This document shows positions 1-8,094 of a stretch of DNA of 32,054 nt, piece by piece; within the stretch, counting starts at the first letter, position 1, and each line of letters opens with the position of its first letter. The notes under the pieces were generated by a model that saw only the letters and a program-made list of their open reading frames with translations, was not told the origin of the DNA and made no database searches. The translations under genes and the position numbers were made by a program. The stretch comes from Acidobacteriota bacterium (GTDB taxonomy: Bacteria > Acidobacteriota > Thermoanaerobaculia > Multivoradales > JAHEKO01). Where the stretch lies: positions 1 to 32,054 of the forward strand of contig JADFQD010000026.1 of NCBI GenBank assembly GCA_022561975.1, read 5' to 3'.

Positions 1-509
1 ATCCGCTTCACCAGAAGAACCAGCTCTTTCACAATCGGGGCAGTGCGGTTTTTGCCGAAGTGTCGGACCTGGCCGGAGCGGTCTTCGAACTGTCGGAAGT
101 CAGCCGTGGCGCCGCTTTTGGAGACCTCGACAACGACGGCGATGTCGATATCGTGGTCCACAACAACTCCGGACCGTTGCGACTCTTGGTCAACGAGGTC
201 GGTCACCAAAACTCCTGGTTGGGCTTGAAGCTGGTTGGACGGAGTGTCTCGAGAGACATGCTGGGAGCCTGGGTCGAGGCTGTTCTGGCCGACGGAGTCG
301 TACTCGGCCGTCGGGTACGAACCGAGGGGAGCTACGCTTCCGCGCGCGATCCACGGATCGTATTCGGACTGGGTGGGGCCGCCGCCGTGGAGAAGATCAG
401 AGTCACCTGGCCGGATGGGTCGGTCGAGAGCTTCGCGCCGGGTGCACTCGGTAGGTACACGACGCTGCGACAGGGATCGGGCAGCCCCGATCGGGAGGCC
501 GCTCAATGA
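1..509 (+). CDS. CRTAC1-like FG-GAP/UnbV exported protein, C-terminal part
   Basis: The 5' end lies outside the window; the frame is open from base 3. The visible part is the C-terminal third of a calcium-loop beta-propeller protein. It has one VCBS/FG-GAP motif (DLDNDGDVDIVV) followed by an ASPIC/UnbV domain (RRVRTEGSYASARDPRIVFGLG, then a WPDGS motif). It resembles the end of the 606-residue protein encoded at 8095-9915: both share VFELSEVSRGAAFGD, and their segments just before it match (LHQ-NQLFHN). The family is extracytoplasmic; the enzymatic role is unknown, and binding or scaffolding by the propeller is inferred. Its TGA overlaps the ATG of the next gene (ATGA at 506-509), so the TPR lipoprotein is probably translationally coupled. 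Family call is firm, function is not. Confidence 0.9.
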   Translation, partial: PLHQKNQLFHNRGSAVFAEVSDLAGAVFELSEVSRGAAFGDLDNDGDVDIVVHNNSGPLRLLVNEVGHQNSWLGLKLVGRSVSRDMLGAWVEAVLADGVVLGRRVRTEGSYASARDPRIVFGLGGAAAVEKIRVTWPDGSVESFAPGALGRYTTLRQGSGSPDREAAQ

Positions 510-2515
510 GAGCCGCGGCACTCGCGCTGGGGATGGTTCTCCTGGGCTGCTCGGAGCCTCGGCCCGAGAGCTGGGCGCCGGAAAGTGCGCCGCTCGAACC
601 GGACACCGCCGCCGTCGAGATCATTCCCAGGCCCGACCTCGCGGCGTTTGCGAAGCCGGTTCAGCGGCAGGTAGCCGAGGAACTCGAGGAGCTGGATCGA
701 CTCCTGGCCGATTCGGCGGCCGAGACCGAAGATCTGGCCGAGCGCTTCGGGCGAGTAGGGAGTATTTATCACGCCTACGGACTCCTGGAGCCCGCAGAGG
801 CCGCCTATCGCAACGCAGCGCGGTTGGGGCCGAGCGACTACCGCTGGCCCTATTTGCTGGGCGTTGTCGAGCTGACGCGCGGCGAGTCCGAGAGTGCGGA
901 ACGCAGCTTCTCCCGCGCGCGAGATCTGGCGCCTGAGGATGTGCCGACGATTCTCCGGCTCGGCGAGCTGAAACTCCAGGACGATCGCCTGGCCGAGGCC
1001 GCCGATTGGTTCCGGGACGCGATGGTTGTCGAGCCGGATTCGGCCGCCGCGCTGCTTGGTCTTGCCCGAGTAGATTCCGCCGTCGGCGATCATCACGCCG
1101 CGATCGAGCGACTGCAACGAGTCCTAGAGCTCGAGCCCGAAGCCGGCAGTGTGCACTATCTCCTGGGCTTGGCCTATCAACGATCCGGGGATCAGGAGGC
1201 GGCCGCGAGGCATATCGCGCTCCGCGGAGTTCGCGGGGTGACGTTCGACGATCCGCTGGTGGACGGCTTGCAGGATCTCACCTCGGGCATCGGGGTCCAC
1301 TTCGATCGTGGAGTGCGTGCCTTGGGTGAGGGTCGATACCAGGACTCGGTCAAAGAGTACCGGGCGGCTCTCGAGCTCGAGCCCGAGAACCTCACCGCTC
1401 TGAGGGGACTGGCTCTGGCCTTGGCGGCTGACGGCAGGCATGAGAAAGCCGCACAGTCCTTTCGGGCCATGCTGAGAGTAGACCCAGGGCACAGGCTGGC
1501 GCGAATGGAGCTGGGCGCGACGCTTCTGGTGTCCGGCGACCTCGAGGCAGCCATCTCAAACTTCGAGGAGGCCGTGCGGGTCGATCCGGACTTCAGGCAG
1601 GCACACTTCAATCTGGCCGTGGCCCACTCGAAGGCCGGTCGGTGGGAGCAGGGGGTGGCCGCCTTGCGGGAGGTCCTGCGGATCGACCCTCGCGACCGGC
1701 TGGGGCTGTACGAAATGGGTGCGGCTCTCGACAAACTGGGCCGAACCGAGGATGCCGCGATTCACCTGCGACGGGCGGTGGATCTCTATCCGTCTTTGGG
1801 CGTTGCCCGCCAGCGGCTCGGCGATGTGCTCAGTCGCCTGGGAGATGGCGAAGGGGCGCTCGAGCAGTATCGAGCGGTGCTGGATTTGAAGGCGCCGAAT
1901 CAGGAAAAAGGGTTGGCCCGCTACCAGATCGGTCGCATTCTGACCGCACGCGGAGCCGATGAAGAGGCGATTGTCGAGTTCCGCAAAGCGATCCTTCTTT
2001 TTCCTGAGCTGCAAGAGGCTCGCCTGGCCATCGGTGAAGCCCTGTCGCGCCAGGCGCGGTTCGGCGAGGCGGCAGATGAGTTCGAGCGGGTGGTCCGGAC
2101 CGACGGCGCCAACATTCACGCTCGCCGACGCTGGGCCGACGTGCTGATTCGCGACCGGCAGTTCCCGGCGGCGCGCCGGACCCTCGAAGAAGGGCTGGCG
2201 GCGATGCCTCGGAGTGGCGAGATGGCTCACGATCTGGCGCGGTTTTTGGCCACGACTCCGGAAAGGGGCCTGCGCGACGGAGATCGGGCCCTGGCCCTGG
2301 CCGAAGGGGCCTACAGAGCCGAACAGACCTTGGAGCATGCGGAAACGATTGCCATGGCTCTGGCCGAGGGTGACCGCTTCGAGGAAGCGTCGAAATGGCA
2401 GCGCCGCTTGATCGATCAAGCCGAAGCTGGCGGTCTGGCGGATGACGTGTCCCGTCTGCGAGCGAATCTGGAGCGCTATCAAGATCGACAGCCGGTGCGG
2501 CGAGGTGGCGGATGA
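506..2515 (+). CDS. TPR-repeat lipoprotein (paralogue 1)
   Basis: This 669-residue protein begins with a short signal peptide and lipobox (VLLGC, Cys15), so it should be a lipid-anchored envelope protein. From about residue 80 to 600 it is almost entirely tetratricopeptide repeats, with many A-x-x-x-Y/F-x-x-A-x-x-x-x-P units. An N-terminal block (YHAYGLLEPAEAAYRNA, then YLLG) and a DDPLV motif near residue 250 recur in the TPR proteins at 4236-6098 and 12438-13769. A C-terminal module (LARFLA, LRDG, LEHAET, RFEEA, NLERY) is shared with the 4236-6098 protein only. It overlaps both neighbours by 4 nt. TPR superhelices bind peptides or proteins; the partner is unknown, though the flanking propeller proteins are the obvious candidates by context. 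No catalytic motif is visible. Confidence 0.93.
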   Translation: MRAAALALGMVLLGCSEPRPESWAPESAPLEPDTAAVEIIPRPDLAAFAKPVQRQVAEELEELDRLLADSAAETEDLAERFGRVGSIYHAYGLLEPAEAAYRNAARLGPSDYRWPYLLGVVELTRGESESAERSFSRARDLAPEDVPTILRLGELKLQDDRLAEAADWFRDAMVVEPDSAAALLGLARVDSAVGDHHAAIERLQRVLELEPEAGSVHYLLGLAYQRSGDQEAAARHIALRGVRGVTFDDPLVDGLQDLTSGIGVHFDRGVRALGEGRYQDSVKEYRAALELEPENLTALRGLALALAADGRHEKAAQSFRAMLRVDPGHRLARMELGATLLVSGDLEAAISNFEEAVRVDPDFRQAHFNLAVAHSKAGRWEQGVAALREVLRIDPRDRLGLYEMGAALDKLGRTEDAAIHLRRAVDLYPSLGVARQRLGDVLSRLGDGEGALEQYRAVLDLKAPNQEKGLARYQIGRILTARGADEEAIVEFRKAILLFPELQEARLAIGEALSRQARFGEAADEFERVVRTDGANIHARRRWADVLIRDRQFPAARRTLEEGLAAMPRSGEMAHDLARFLATTPERGLRDGDRALALAEGAYRAEQTLEHAETIAMALAEGDRFEEASKWQRRLIDQAEAGGLADDVSRLRANLERYQDRQPVRRGGG

Positions 2516-4239
2516 GAGGTCTACTCCGGGCACCGTGTTTCTCGACAGCCGCAGCTCTGATCGTTTCCGGGCCCATGGCGGCTGCCGCTGGGGAGGCGGC
2601 CTTCTCCGAGATTGCGCTTCAGGTCGGGCTCGATTTCCAACACTTCAACGGCGCCAAGGGCGAGTATTACTTCGTGGAGGTTTCGGGTGCCGGAGGAGCT
2701 TTTCTCGACTATGACAACGACGGCGATTTGGACATCTATCTGGTGCAAGGTGCCCGACTCGCCTCGGGACCGCCGGTGGATGGAGAAACCAGCGCTCCGC
2801 CGTTGGTCGATCGACTCTATCGCAACGATCTCGAGATCAGTGCGGACGGGAGTCGTGAGCTCCGACTGGTCGACGTGACACTTGCGAGTGGCATTCGCGC
2901 GACCGGCTACGGCATGGGTGTGGCGACCGGCGACTACAACAACGACGGCTGGCTCGACATCTATGTGACCAACTATGGCGCCAACCAGATGTGGAGCAAC
3001 AACGGCGACGGGACCTTTACCGATGTCACGGTCGAGACCGGAACCGAAGACAGCCGATGGAGTATCTCGGCGACGTTTTTCGACTACGACCGCGACGGCT
3101 GGCTGGATCTCTACGTCACCAACTACACCGATTACGCGCTCGCCAGTCACAAGCCGTGTCGCTCGTACACGGGCGCCCTGGACTACTGCGGTCCGCTCGC
3201 GTACAACCCGCAGCCCGACCGGCTCTTTCACAACCGGGGCGACGGCAGCTACGATGTGGTCTCCGCCGCCAGCGGAATCGGCTTGGTCGCAGGAAGCGGC
3301 ATGGGCGTCGTGTCGCTCGACGTCAACGGCGATGACTGGCCGGATCTCTATGTCGCGAACGACGGCATGGAAAACTGGATGTGGGTGAACGACCGAGACG
3401 GAACCTTCACCAATCAGGCCCTGTTGGGTGGGACTGCGTTCAACGACCAGGGGCATCCCGAGGCCGGAATGGGCATTGCAGCTGGTGACTTCGACGGTGA
3501 CGGTGACGAAGACCTCATCGTGTCGCACTTGAACCGGGAGACCAATACTCTCTTCGAGAACGTCGGTGACGGATTCTTCGAGGACTCCTCCCTGGCCACG
3601 GGCGTGGGCCTACCGAGCTGGGAGTTCACCGGCTTCGGTATTGCCTGGATCGACTACGACAACGACGGTTGGCTCGATCTGGCGGTCGCCAACGGCGCGG
3701 TCAAACGACTCGAAACGCTGGTTCTCAGGGGCGATGACTCTCCGTTTCACCAGACGAATCAGCTGTTTCGCAATCTGGGAAAGGGCCGATTGTACGATGC
3801 TTCGGAGGATCTCGGCGACGCTCGCCTGCTCTCCGAAATGAGCCGGGGGCTGGCAGTGGGCGACTTCGACAATGACGGTGACATCGACTTCTTGATCACC
3901 AACGACGGTGGCCCGGCGCGTTTGTTGCGCAACGAAGTCGGCAACCGCCGGAACTGGTTGGGTGTCAGGTTCCTGGACGCGACCACCCGGCGACCACTGT
4001 TGGGGACCTGGGTCGAGCTCGAGACGGCGTCGGGAGAGAGTCTCCGGCGACGAGTGCGCACCGCGGGCAGCTATGCCTCGGCGCGAGACGACCGCGTCCT
4101 TTTCGGGCTCGGAACCAGCGGCTCGGTGGGCCGCTTGCGTGCCCGCTGGCCCTCCGGTCGGCAGTCGGTCTGGGATCCGGGTGTTCGGAACCGGTACTTG
4201 ATCTTTGTGGCACCTCGACCGGAGCCAACAGCGCCTTGA
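2512..4239 (+). CDS. CRTAC1-like seven-bladed FG-GAP propeller with UnbV domain
   Basis: This is a 575-residue exported protein with an N-terminal signal peptide (cleavage plausible around AAAAG, residues 22-27). Seven calcium-loop repeats are visible: DYDNDGDLD, DYNNDGWLD, DYDRDGWLD, DVNGDDWPD, DFDGDGDED, DYDNDGWLD and DFDNDGDID. These predict a seven-bladed beta-propeller. The last about 100 residues form an ASPIC/UnbV domain (RRRVRTAGSYASARDDRVLFGLG). The N-terminal block GLDFQHFNGAKGEYYF matches GLDFVHFNGMSGEHYF in the 8095-9915 protein, so the two are paralogues. It starts inside the stop of the upstream TPR gene (ATGA) and ends inside the TTG start of the next. Molecular function is not known for this family; an extracellular or periplasmic calcium-dependent binding role is inferred. 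Confidence 0.93.
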   Translation: MRGLLRAPCFSTAAALIVSGPMAAAAGEAAFSEIALQVGLDFQHFNGAKGEYYFVEVSGAGGAFLDYDNDGDLDIYLVQGARLASGPPVDGETSAPPLVDRLYRNDLEISADGSRELRLVDVTLASGIRATGYGMGVATGDYNNDGWLDIYVTNYGANQMWSNNGDGTFTDVTVETGTEDSRWSISATFFDYDRDGWLDLYVTNYTDYALASHKPCRSYTGALDYCGPLAYNPQPDRLFHNRGDGSYDVVSAASGIGLVAGSGMGVVSLDVNGDDWPDLYVANDGMENWMWVNDRDGTFTNQALLGGTAFNDQGHPEAGMGIAAGDFDGDGDEDLIVSHLNRETNTLFENVGDGFFEDSSLATGVGLPSWEFTGFGIAWIDYDNDGWLDLAVANGAVKRLETLVLRGDDSPFHQTNQLFRNLGKGRLYDASEDLGDARLLSEMSRGLAVGDFDNDGDIDFLITNDGGPARLLRNEVGNRRNWLGVRFLDATTRRPLLGTWVELETASGESLRRRVRTAGSYASARDDRVLFGLGTSGSVGRLRARWPSGRQSVWDPGVRNRYLIFVAPRPEPTAP

Positions 4240-6098
4240 GCTCCTCTCTGAATTGTCTCCGCACGCCGCTTGTGGCGCTTTTGGCCTGGTCGATGGCGTC
4301 GGTCGCCGGCGCTTCGGTTCCCTATCCCCCTCTCTCGGGGGCCGAGCCCTACGTGCGTGAGCAACTGGAATCGGCTCGGCGTGCGCACGACCACCTGGTT
4401 TCCGGCAGGGAAGACTCGGCGCTCTTGGCGGAGAGCTACGGCCGTCTGGCCCAGCTCTACCACGCCTATGACCTTACGGCGGCGGCTACGGCTGCCTACG
4501 GTCGCGCTTCGGAGCTGGCCCCGACCGAGTTCAGATGGCTCTATCTCGCCGGTTTTCTGCAGCAGATAGAAGGTCGTCTGGAACAGTCGATAGAAACCCT
4601 GCTGAGAGCCCTGGCTGTTCGTCCGAACGACATTCCGACGCTCCTGCGGCTGGCGGATCAGGATCTCGAGTTACAGAGAACCGAGGCCGCGGAACGCCTG
4701 TACCGCCGGGTCGTGGCACTCGATGCGACCTCGGCAGCGGCGCTCGAGGGTCTCGGGAGGACCGCCACGACTCGCGGGAATCACCGAGACGCGATAGCTA
4801 ATTTCGAGCAGGCATTGGCCCAGAGACCCCAGGCACGCCATCTTCATTATCTTCTGGGCATGGCCTACAGACGCGTCGGCGACCTCGAGCGAGCGAAGTA
4901 TCATCTCGAGCGTCAGGGGCCGGTGCAGGTCACCTTTGACGATCCCCTGGTGGTTCAGCTGAGCACCCTCGCGTCCGGTTCTGCGGTCAGCCAGCACAAA
5001 GGCTTCCTGGCCAAGATGTCGGGCGACCCGGCGCGGGCGGCCGAGGAGTACCGGCTTGCGGTGGAGGCCGACCCCACCAATGCCGAGGCCCGGCGCGGCT
5101 TTGCCGACGCGCTCCGGGAGCGCGGTGAGTTGAAGGCGGCGATCGAGCAGTACCGCGAGCTCCTTCGGATCGACAGTAATCCCGCGGCCTCCCACTTTCT
5201 GTTTGCCGGCGTGCTCGAGGAGAGCGGCTCCCGGAGCGAGTCCTTGACTCATTACCGCGCCGCGGTGGAGCTCGAACCCGAGTACCGAATGTTCCGCTAC
5301 GCCTTGGCGCGAGCGCTGATGCAGGGTGAGGACTTCGACGGGGCCGAGATCCATTTTCGAAGGCTGGTGGAGTTGGACTCTCGTGAGGTCTCGTCTCGGC
5401 TTCACCTCGGCGAGATTCTCGCCGCGCGGGGCGAGGATCCGGAAGCGCGCGAGCAGTTCCAAGCCGTACTCGCCTCCGATGCCAGTCCGTTGCTGCACGC
5501 GGTCGCCTTCGCAGGTCAAGGCAGGTTAGTGGCTCGAAGTGGCGACACTTTGGAGGCGATCGCGCTCTACAAGAGAGCACTGGAGCTCGACTCCTCTCTC
5601 GTAGGTGCGCGCTTCGCGCTGGCCAACCTCCGGGGTAGGTCGGGAGATCTGGCCGGCGCTGCGGCCGACTACCGCCAGGTGATCGACCTGGTTCCCGAAC
5701 ACGTTCTGGCGCGTGTGGGAGAGGTCACGGCCCTGCTCTTGGCGCAGCGCGAAGACGAGGCCCTGCGGCGTCTCGAGGAGGGGCGGCGGCTGCTGCCCGA
5801 CGAAGCGGCGATCGCCGATGCGCTGGCCCGGTTTCTGGCTTCCGGTTCCGATCCGAAGCTGCGCGACGGCACTCGCGCGCTCCAGATTGCGCTCGAGCTG
5901 TACACGAAGTCGGGTTCGCTCGAGCACGGTGAAACCGTGGCCATGGCGCTGGCCGAGCTGGAGCGCTTCGAGGAGGCTATCGACTGGCAATCCAATCTTC
6001 TGGCCGAAGCCGGCAGGCGGCAGGATCCGGCATTGGTCGCCCGTTTCCGCCGCAACCTCGAGCGCTACGAGCAGGACCGGCCCGCGCGAATCCGCTGA
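4236..6098 (+). CDS. Exported TPR-repeat protein (paralogue 2)
   Basis: This is a 620-residue TPR protein and a close paralogue of the 506-2515 product. It shares the N-terminal signature (LYHAYDLTAAATAAYGRA, FRWLYLAG), the DDPLV motif near residue 235, and the C-terminal LARFLA / LRDG / LEHGET / RFEEA / NLERY module. The chosen start is TTG at 4236, which overlaps the TGA of the preceding gene (TTGA). A GGAG lies 11 nt upstream, and the residues that follow form a signal peptide ending near SVAGA. No lipobox is seen, unlike its two paralogues. It is the last gene of the + strand chain. It is convergent with the cytochrome gene on the other strand, with 15 nt between stop codons and no hairpin terminator. 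Role as a periplasmic scaffold is inferred. Confidence 0.9.
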   Translation: MSSSLNCLRTPLVALLAWSMASVAGASVPYPPLSGAEPYVREQLESARRAHDHLVSGREDSALLAESYGRLAQLYHAYDLTAAATAAYGRASELAPTEFRWLYLAGFLQQIEGRLEQSIETLLRALAVRPNDIPTLLRLADQDLELQRTEAAERLYRRVVALDATSAAALEGLGRTATTRGNHRDAIANFEQALAQRPQARHLHYLLGMAYRRVGDLERAKYHLERQGPVQVTFDDPLVVQLSTLASGSAVSQHKGFLAKMSGDPARAAEEYRLAVEADPTNAEARRGFADALRERGELKAAIEQYRELLRIDSNPAASHFLFAGVLEESGSRSESLTHYRAAVELEPEYRMFRYALARALMQGEDFDGAEIHFRRLVELDSREVSSRLHLGEILAARGEDPEAREQFQAVLASDASPLLHAVAFAGQGRLVARSGDTLEAIALYKRALELDSSLVGARFALANLRGRSGDLAGAAADYRQVIDLVPEHVLARVGEVTALLLAQREDEALRRLEEGRRLLPDEAAIADALARFLASGSDPKLRDGTRALQIALELYTKSGSLEHGETVAMALAELERFEEAIDWQSNLLAEAGRRQDPALVARFRRNLERYEQDRPARIR

Positions 6099-6113
6099 GC
6101 CGTTTCGGCGGCC

Positions 6114-8069
6114 CTACGGTTCCGGACTCTCGGTCGCCGTGGCGACGACGCGGTCGAGATAGCTACGCGCTTTCTGGTGCTCCGGATCCAGCGCGAGTGT
6201 CTGTCGGAAATGGTCGGCGGCCTCCTCGATCCGTCCCAGGTTCGCGTACAGGGTTCCCAGGTCGAACCAGGCGGCCGCGAGGTTGGGGCGCAATCGGATC
6301 GCCGCCTCGAGATGGGTGATGGCGGCTTGGTCTTGGCCGGCAACGGCGAGGTGTTTCCCCAGGTTGTACCGGACCTCGGGTCGCTCGGGCGCGATCTCGA
6401 GCGCGCGCTCGAAGTGACGCGAGGCGCGCCCGTGTCTTCCCAGGCGTGCAAGCGCCACGCCCAGGTGCAAATGGACACTGGGATTCTCGGCTGCCGTCGG
6501 CGCCATCTCCAGCAAGGCGGAAAGGGTCTCTACGGCGTCATCGAACCGATCGAGGCGCAGTTGGCCGGTGACCAGGTCGAGATACGGTGTCAGATCCGTT
6601 GGCTTGGCTGCGTCGAGAGCTCTCCGCAGCCGTTCGACCGCGGACTCGCTTCCGGCACGAACCATGGCTACCGCGCGGTAGACCTCGTTTTCAAGCGAGG
6701 CCGAGATCTTCCCGGGCTCCAGGAGCAGCACCTCGCGCAGTTTCGGATGGGTCTCCGGAATCGGCCGCAGGCGGGCCTTTTCCGCCTGAGGATTTCGACC
6801 GATGAGATGGTCGGTCATCACGGCGTGAATGACGTCCTGAGTCCGTCGCGGCTGCATGTGGCAGGTGATGCAGTTGGCCGGCTCGACACCGTCGGCCTTC
6901 ATCGGGTCGAGGTTGCAAGAGTCGATCTCATGGCAACCCATACACGCGGCCCGATAGTGATCTTGCGCCTCGGCGGCGGCGACCTTGCGGTGCGGGTCGT
7001 GGCAGGTCAGGCAGCTCAGCTCGCCTCTGCTTGCGAGGTAGCAGCGGCTTTGGCGCAGCCGGTAGGCGTGATGGTTGATCTCGAATCGCTCGGATGATGG
7101 CTGTTCCTCCACTGGGTCGAGATGGATCAGGTAGTCGGACAGGGGCTCTCCCGGACGGAACGAGTAGTCCGGCCTGTCGAAGCGGCGAATGGGGCTGATC
7201 GCCACCGAGGGCTGAAGGTGACACTGCATGCAGACGTCGTCGCGCAGCTGGGGCGAAAGCCGCGCGGGATTCAACACCGCGGCCCGCACCGTTTCGACCG
7301 GGGCGACGTCCAGGGCGAGTTCGACGTGCTCGGCGCCCGGGCCGTGACAGCGTTGGCAACCGACGCCTTCGGGCAGCTGGGCTGGGAAGACAGGCGGCTC
7401 CCCGTGCACGTCGCTCGCTTCAGGCACGTCCGGGAAGGCGTTGTGGCAGAACATGCAGTCGCGCGAGACCGCCCTCGCGAACCCCTTGTGAGTGGGATTG
7501 TCGTAGCCGGGCGCCATCTGCCATCCGTCGCCCTGGCTGTACCAGGAGATCGGTGCCAGGAAGAGCTCACCCGCTTCGGTCTGATAGATGTAGCTCCGAG
7601 CGTGCGAGCCGGAGCCCATGATCCAGTCGATTTCCTGCTCGAGGACCCGAAGCTTCTTGCCCGCGCTATCGAGCTGATAGCGCTCGATCACCAGCCGGCC
7701 GTTCTCGAAAGTCATCTCGTAGTGGCGTTGGGACGGCTTGTGAAAGAAGTGGGCGTTCTCGAAATCCTCGATCATGCGGTCGGCGCGGGGCCGGTAGAAG
7801 GAGCGGGACATGCCGACGTCTTGGTAGCTCTCGAAGAGCTTCCGATGGCAGGTGGCACATGCTCCGTCGGCGACGTAGCCGGAGGCGGCACCCGAGGTAG
7901 TTCGGACCCCGGACAGGACGCTCGTGTTCCGCACCTCCTCGGGGGCTTGCCCGCGGATAGCCGACGACTCGGCTACATCAACCGGCACGGCGCCGAGGAT
8001 GAGAATGCCGACAGCGACGACGGCTGCGGCAAGCGGAGCGCCCGCTCCGGCGGGAATCCGCGGAATCAT
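6114..8069 (-). CDS. Seven-haem cytochrome c with C-terminal TPR domain
   Basis: The protein has 651 residues from the ATG at 8069. The frame is open further upstream to 8267, but that stretch overlaps the previous gene, and the ATG at 8069 directly precedes a hydrophobic signal/anchor (residues 11-30). Seven CXXCH haem-binding motifs are visible, at about residues 71, 205, 238, 280, 353, 376 and 400. The last sits in a CHMQPRRTQDVIHAVMTDH block typical of multihaem cytochromes fused to TPRs. Residues about 440-651 contain four to five TPRs. The haems should be attached in the periplasm, so an electron-transfer role there is expected; the substrate is unknown. It lies 25 nt downstream of an FG-GAP lipoprotein gene in the same orientation and ends the - strand operon. 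The Shine-Dalgarno is weak. Confidence 0.92.
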   Translation of the reverse strand: MIPRIPAGAGAPLAAAVVAVGILILGAVPVDVAESSAIRGQAPEEVRNTSVLSGVRTTSGAASGYVADGACATCHRKLFESYQDVGMSRSFYRPRADRMIEDFENAHFFHKPSQRHYEMTFENGRLVIERYQLDSAGKKLRVLEQEIDWIMGSGSHARSYIYQTEAGELFLAPISWYSQGDGWQMAPGYDNPTHKGFARAVSRDCMFCHNAFPDVPEASDVHGEPPVFPAQLPEGVGCQRCHGPGAEHVELALDVAPVETVRAAVLNPARLSPQLRDDVCMQCHLQPSVAISPIRRFDRPDYSFRPGEPLSDYLIHLDPVEEQPSSERFEINHHAYRLRQSRCYLASRGELSCLTCHDPHRKVAAAEAQDHYRAACMGCHEIDSCNLDPMKADGVEPANCITCHMQPRRTQDVIHAVMTDHLIGRNPQAEKARLRPIPETHPKLREVLLLEPGKISASLENEVYRAVAMVRAGSESAVERLRRALDAAKPTDLTPYLDLVTGQLRLDRFDDAVETLSALLEMAPTAAENPSVHLHLGVALARLGRHGRASRHFERALEIAPERPEVRYNLGKHLAVAGQDQAAITHLEAAIRLRPNLAAAWFDLGTLYANLGRIEEAADHFRQTLALDPEHQKARSYLDRVVATATESPEP

Positions 8070-8094
8070 GCCGAGAAGTCTACTTGACGTCGAA

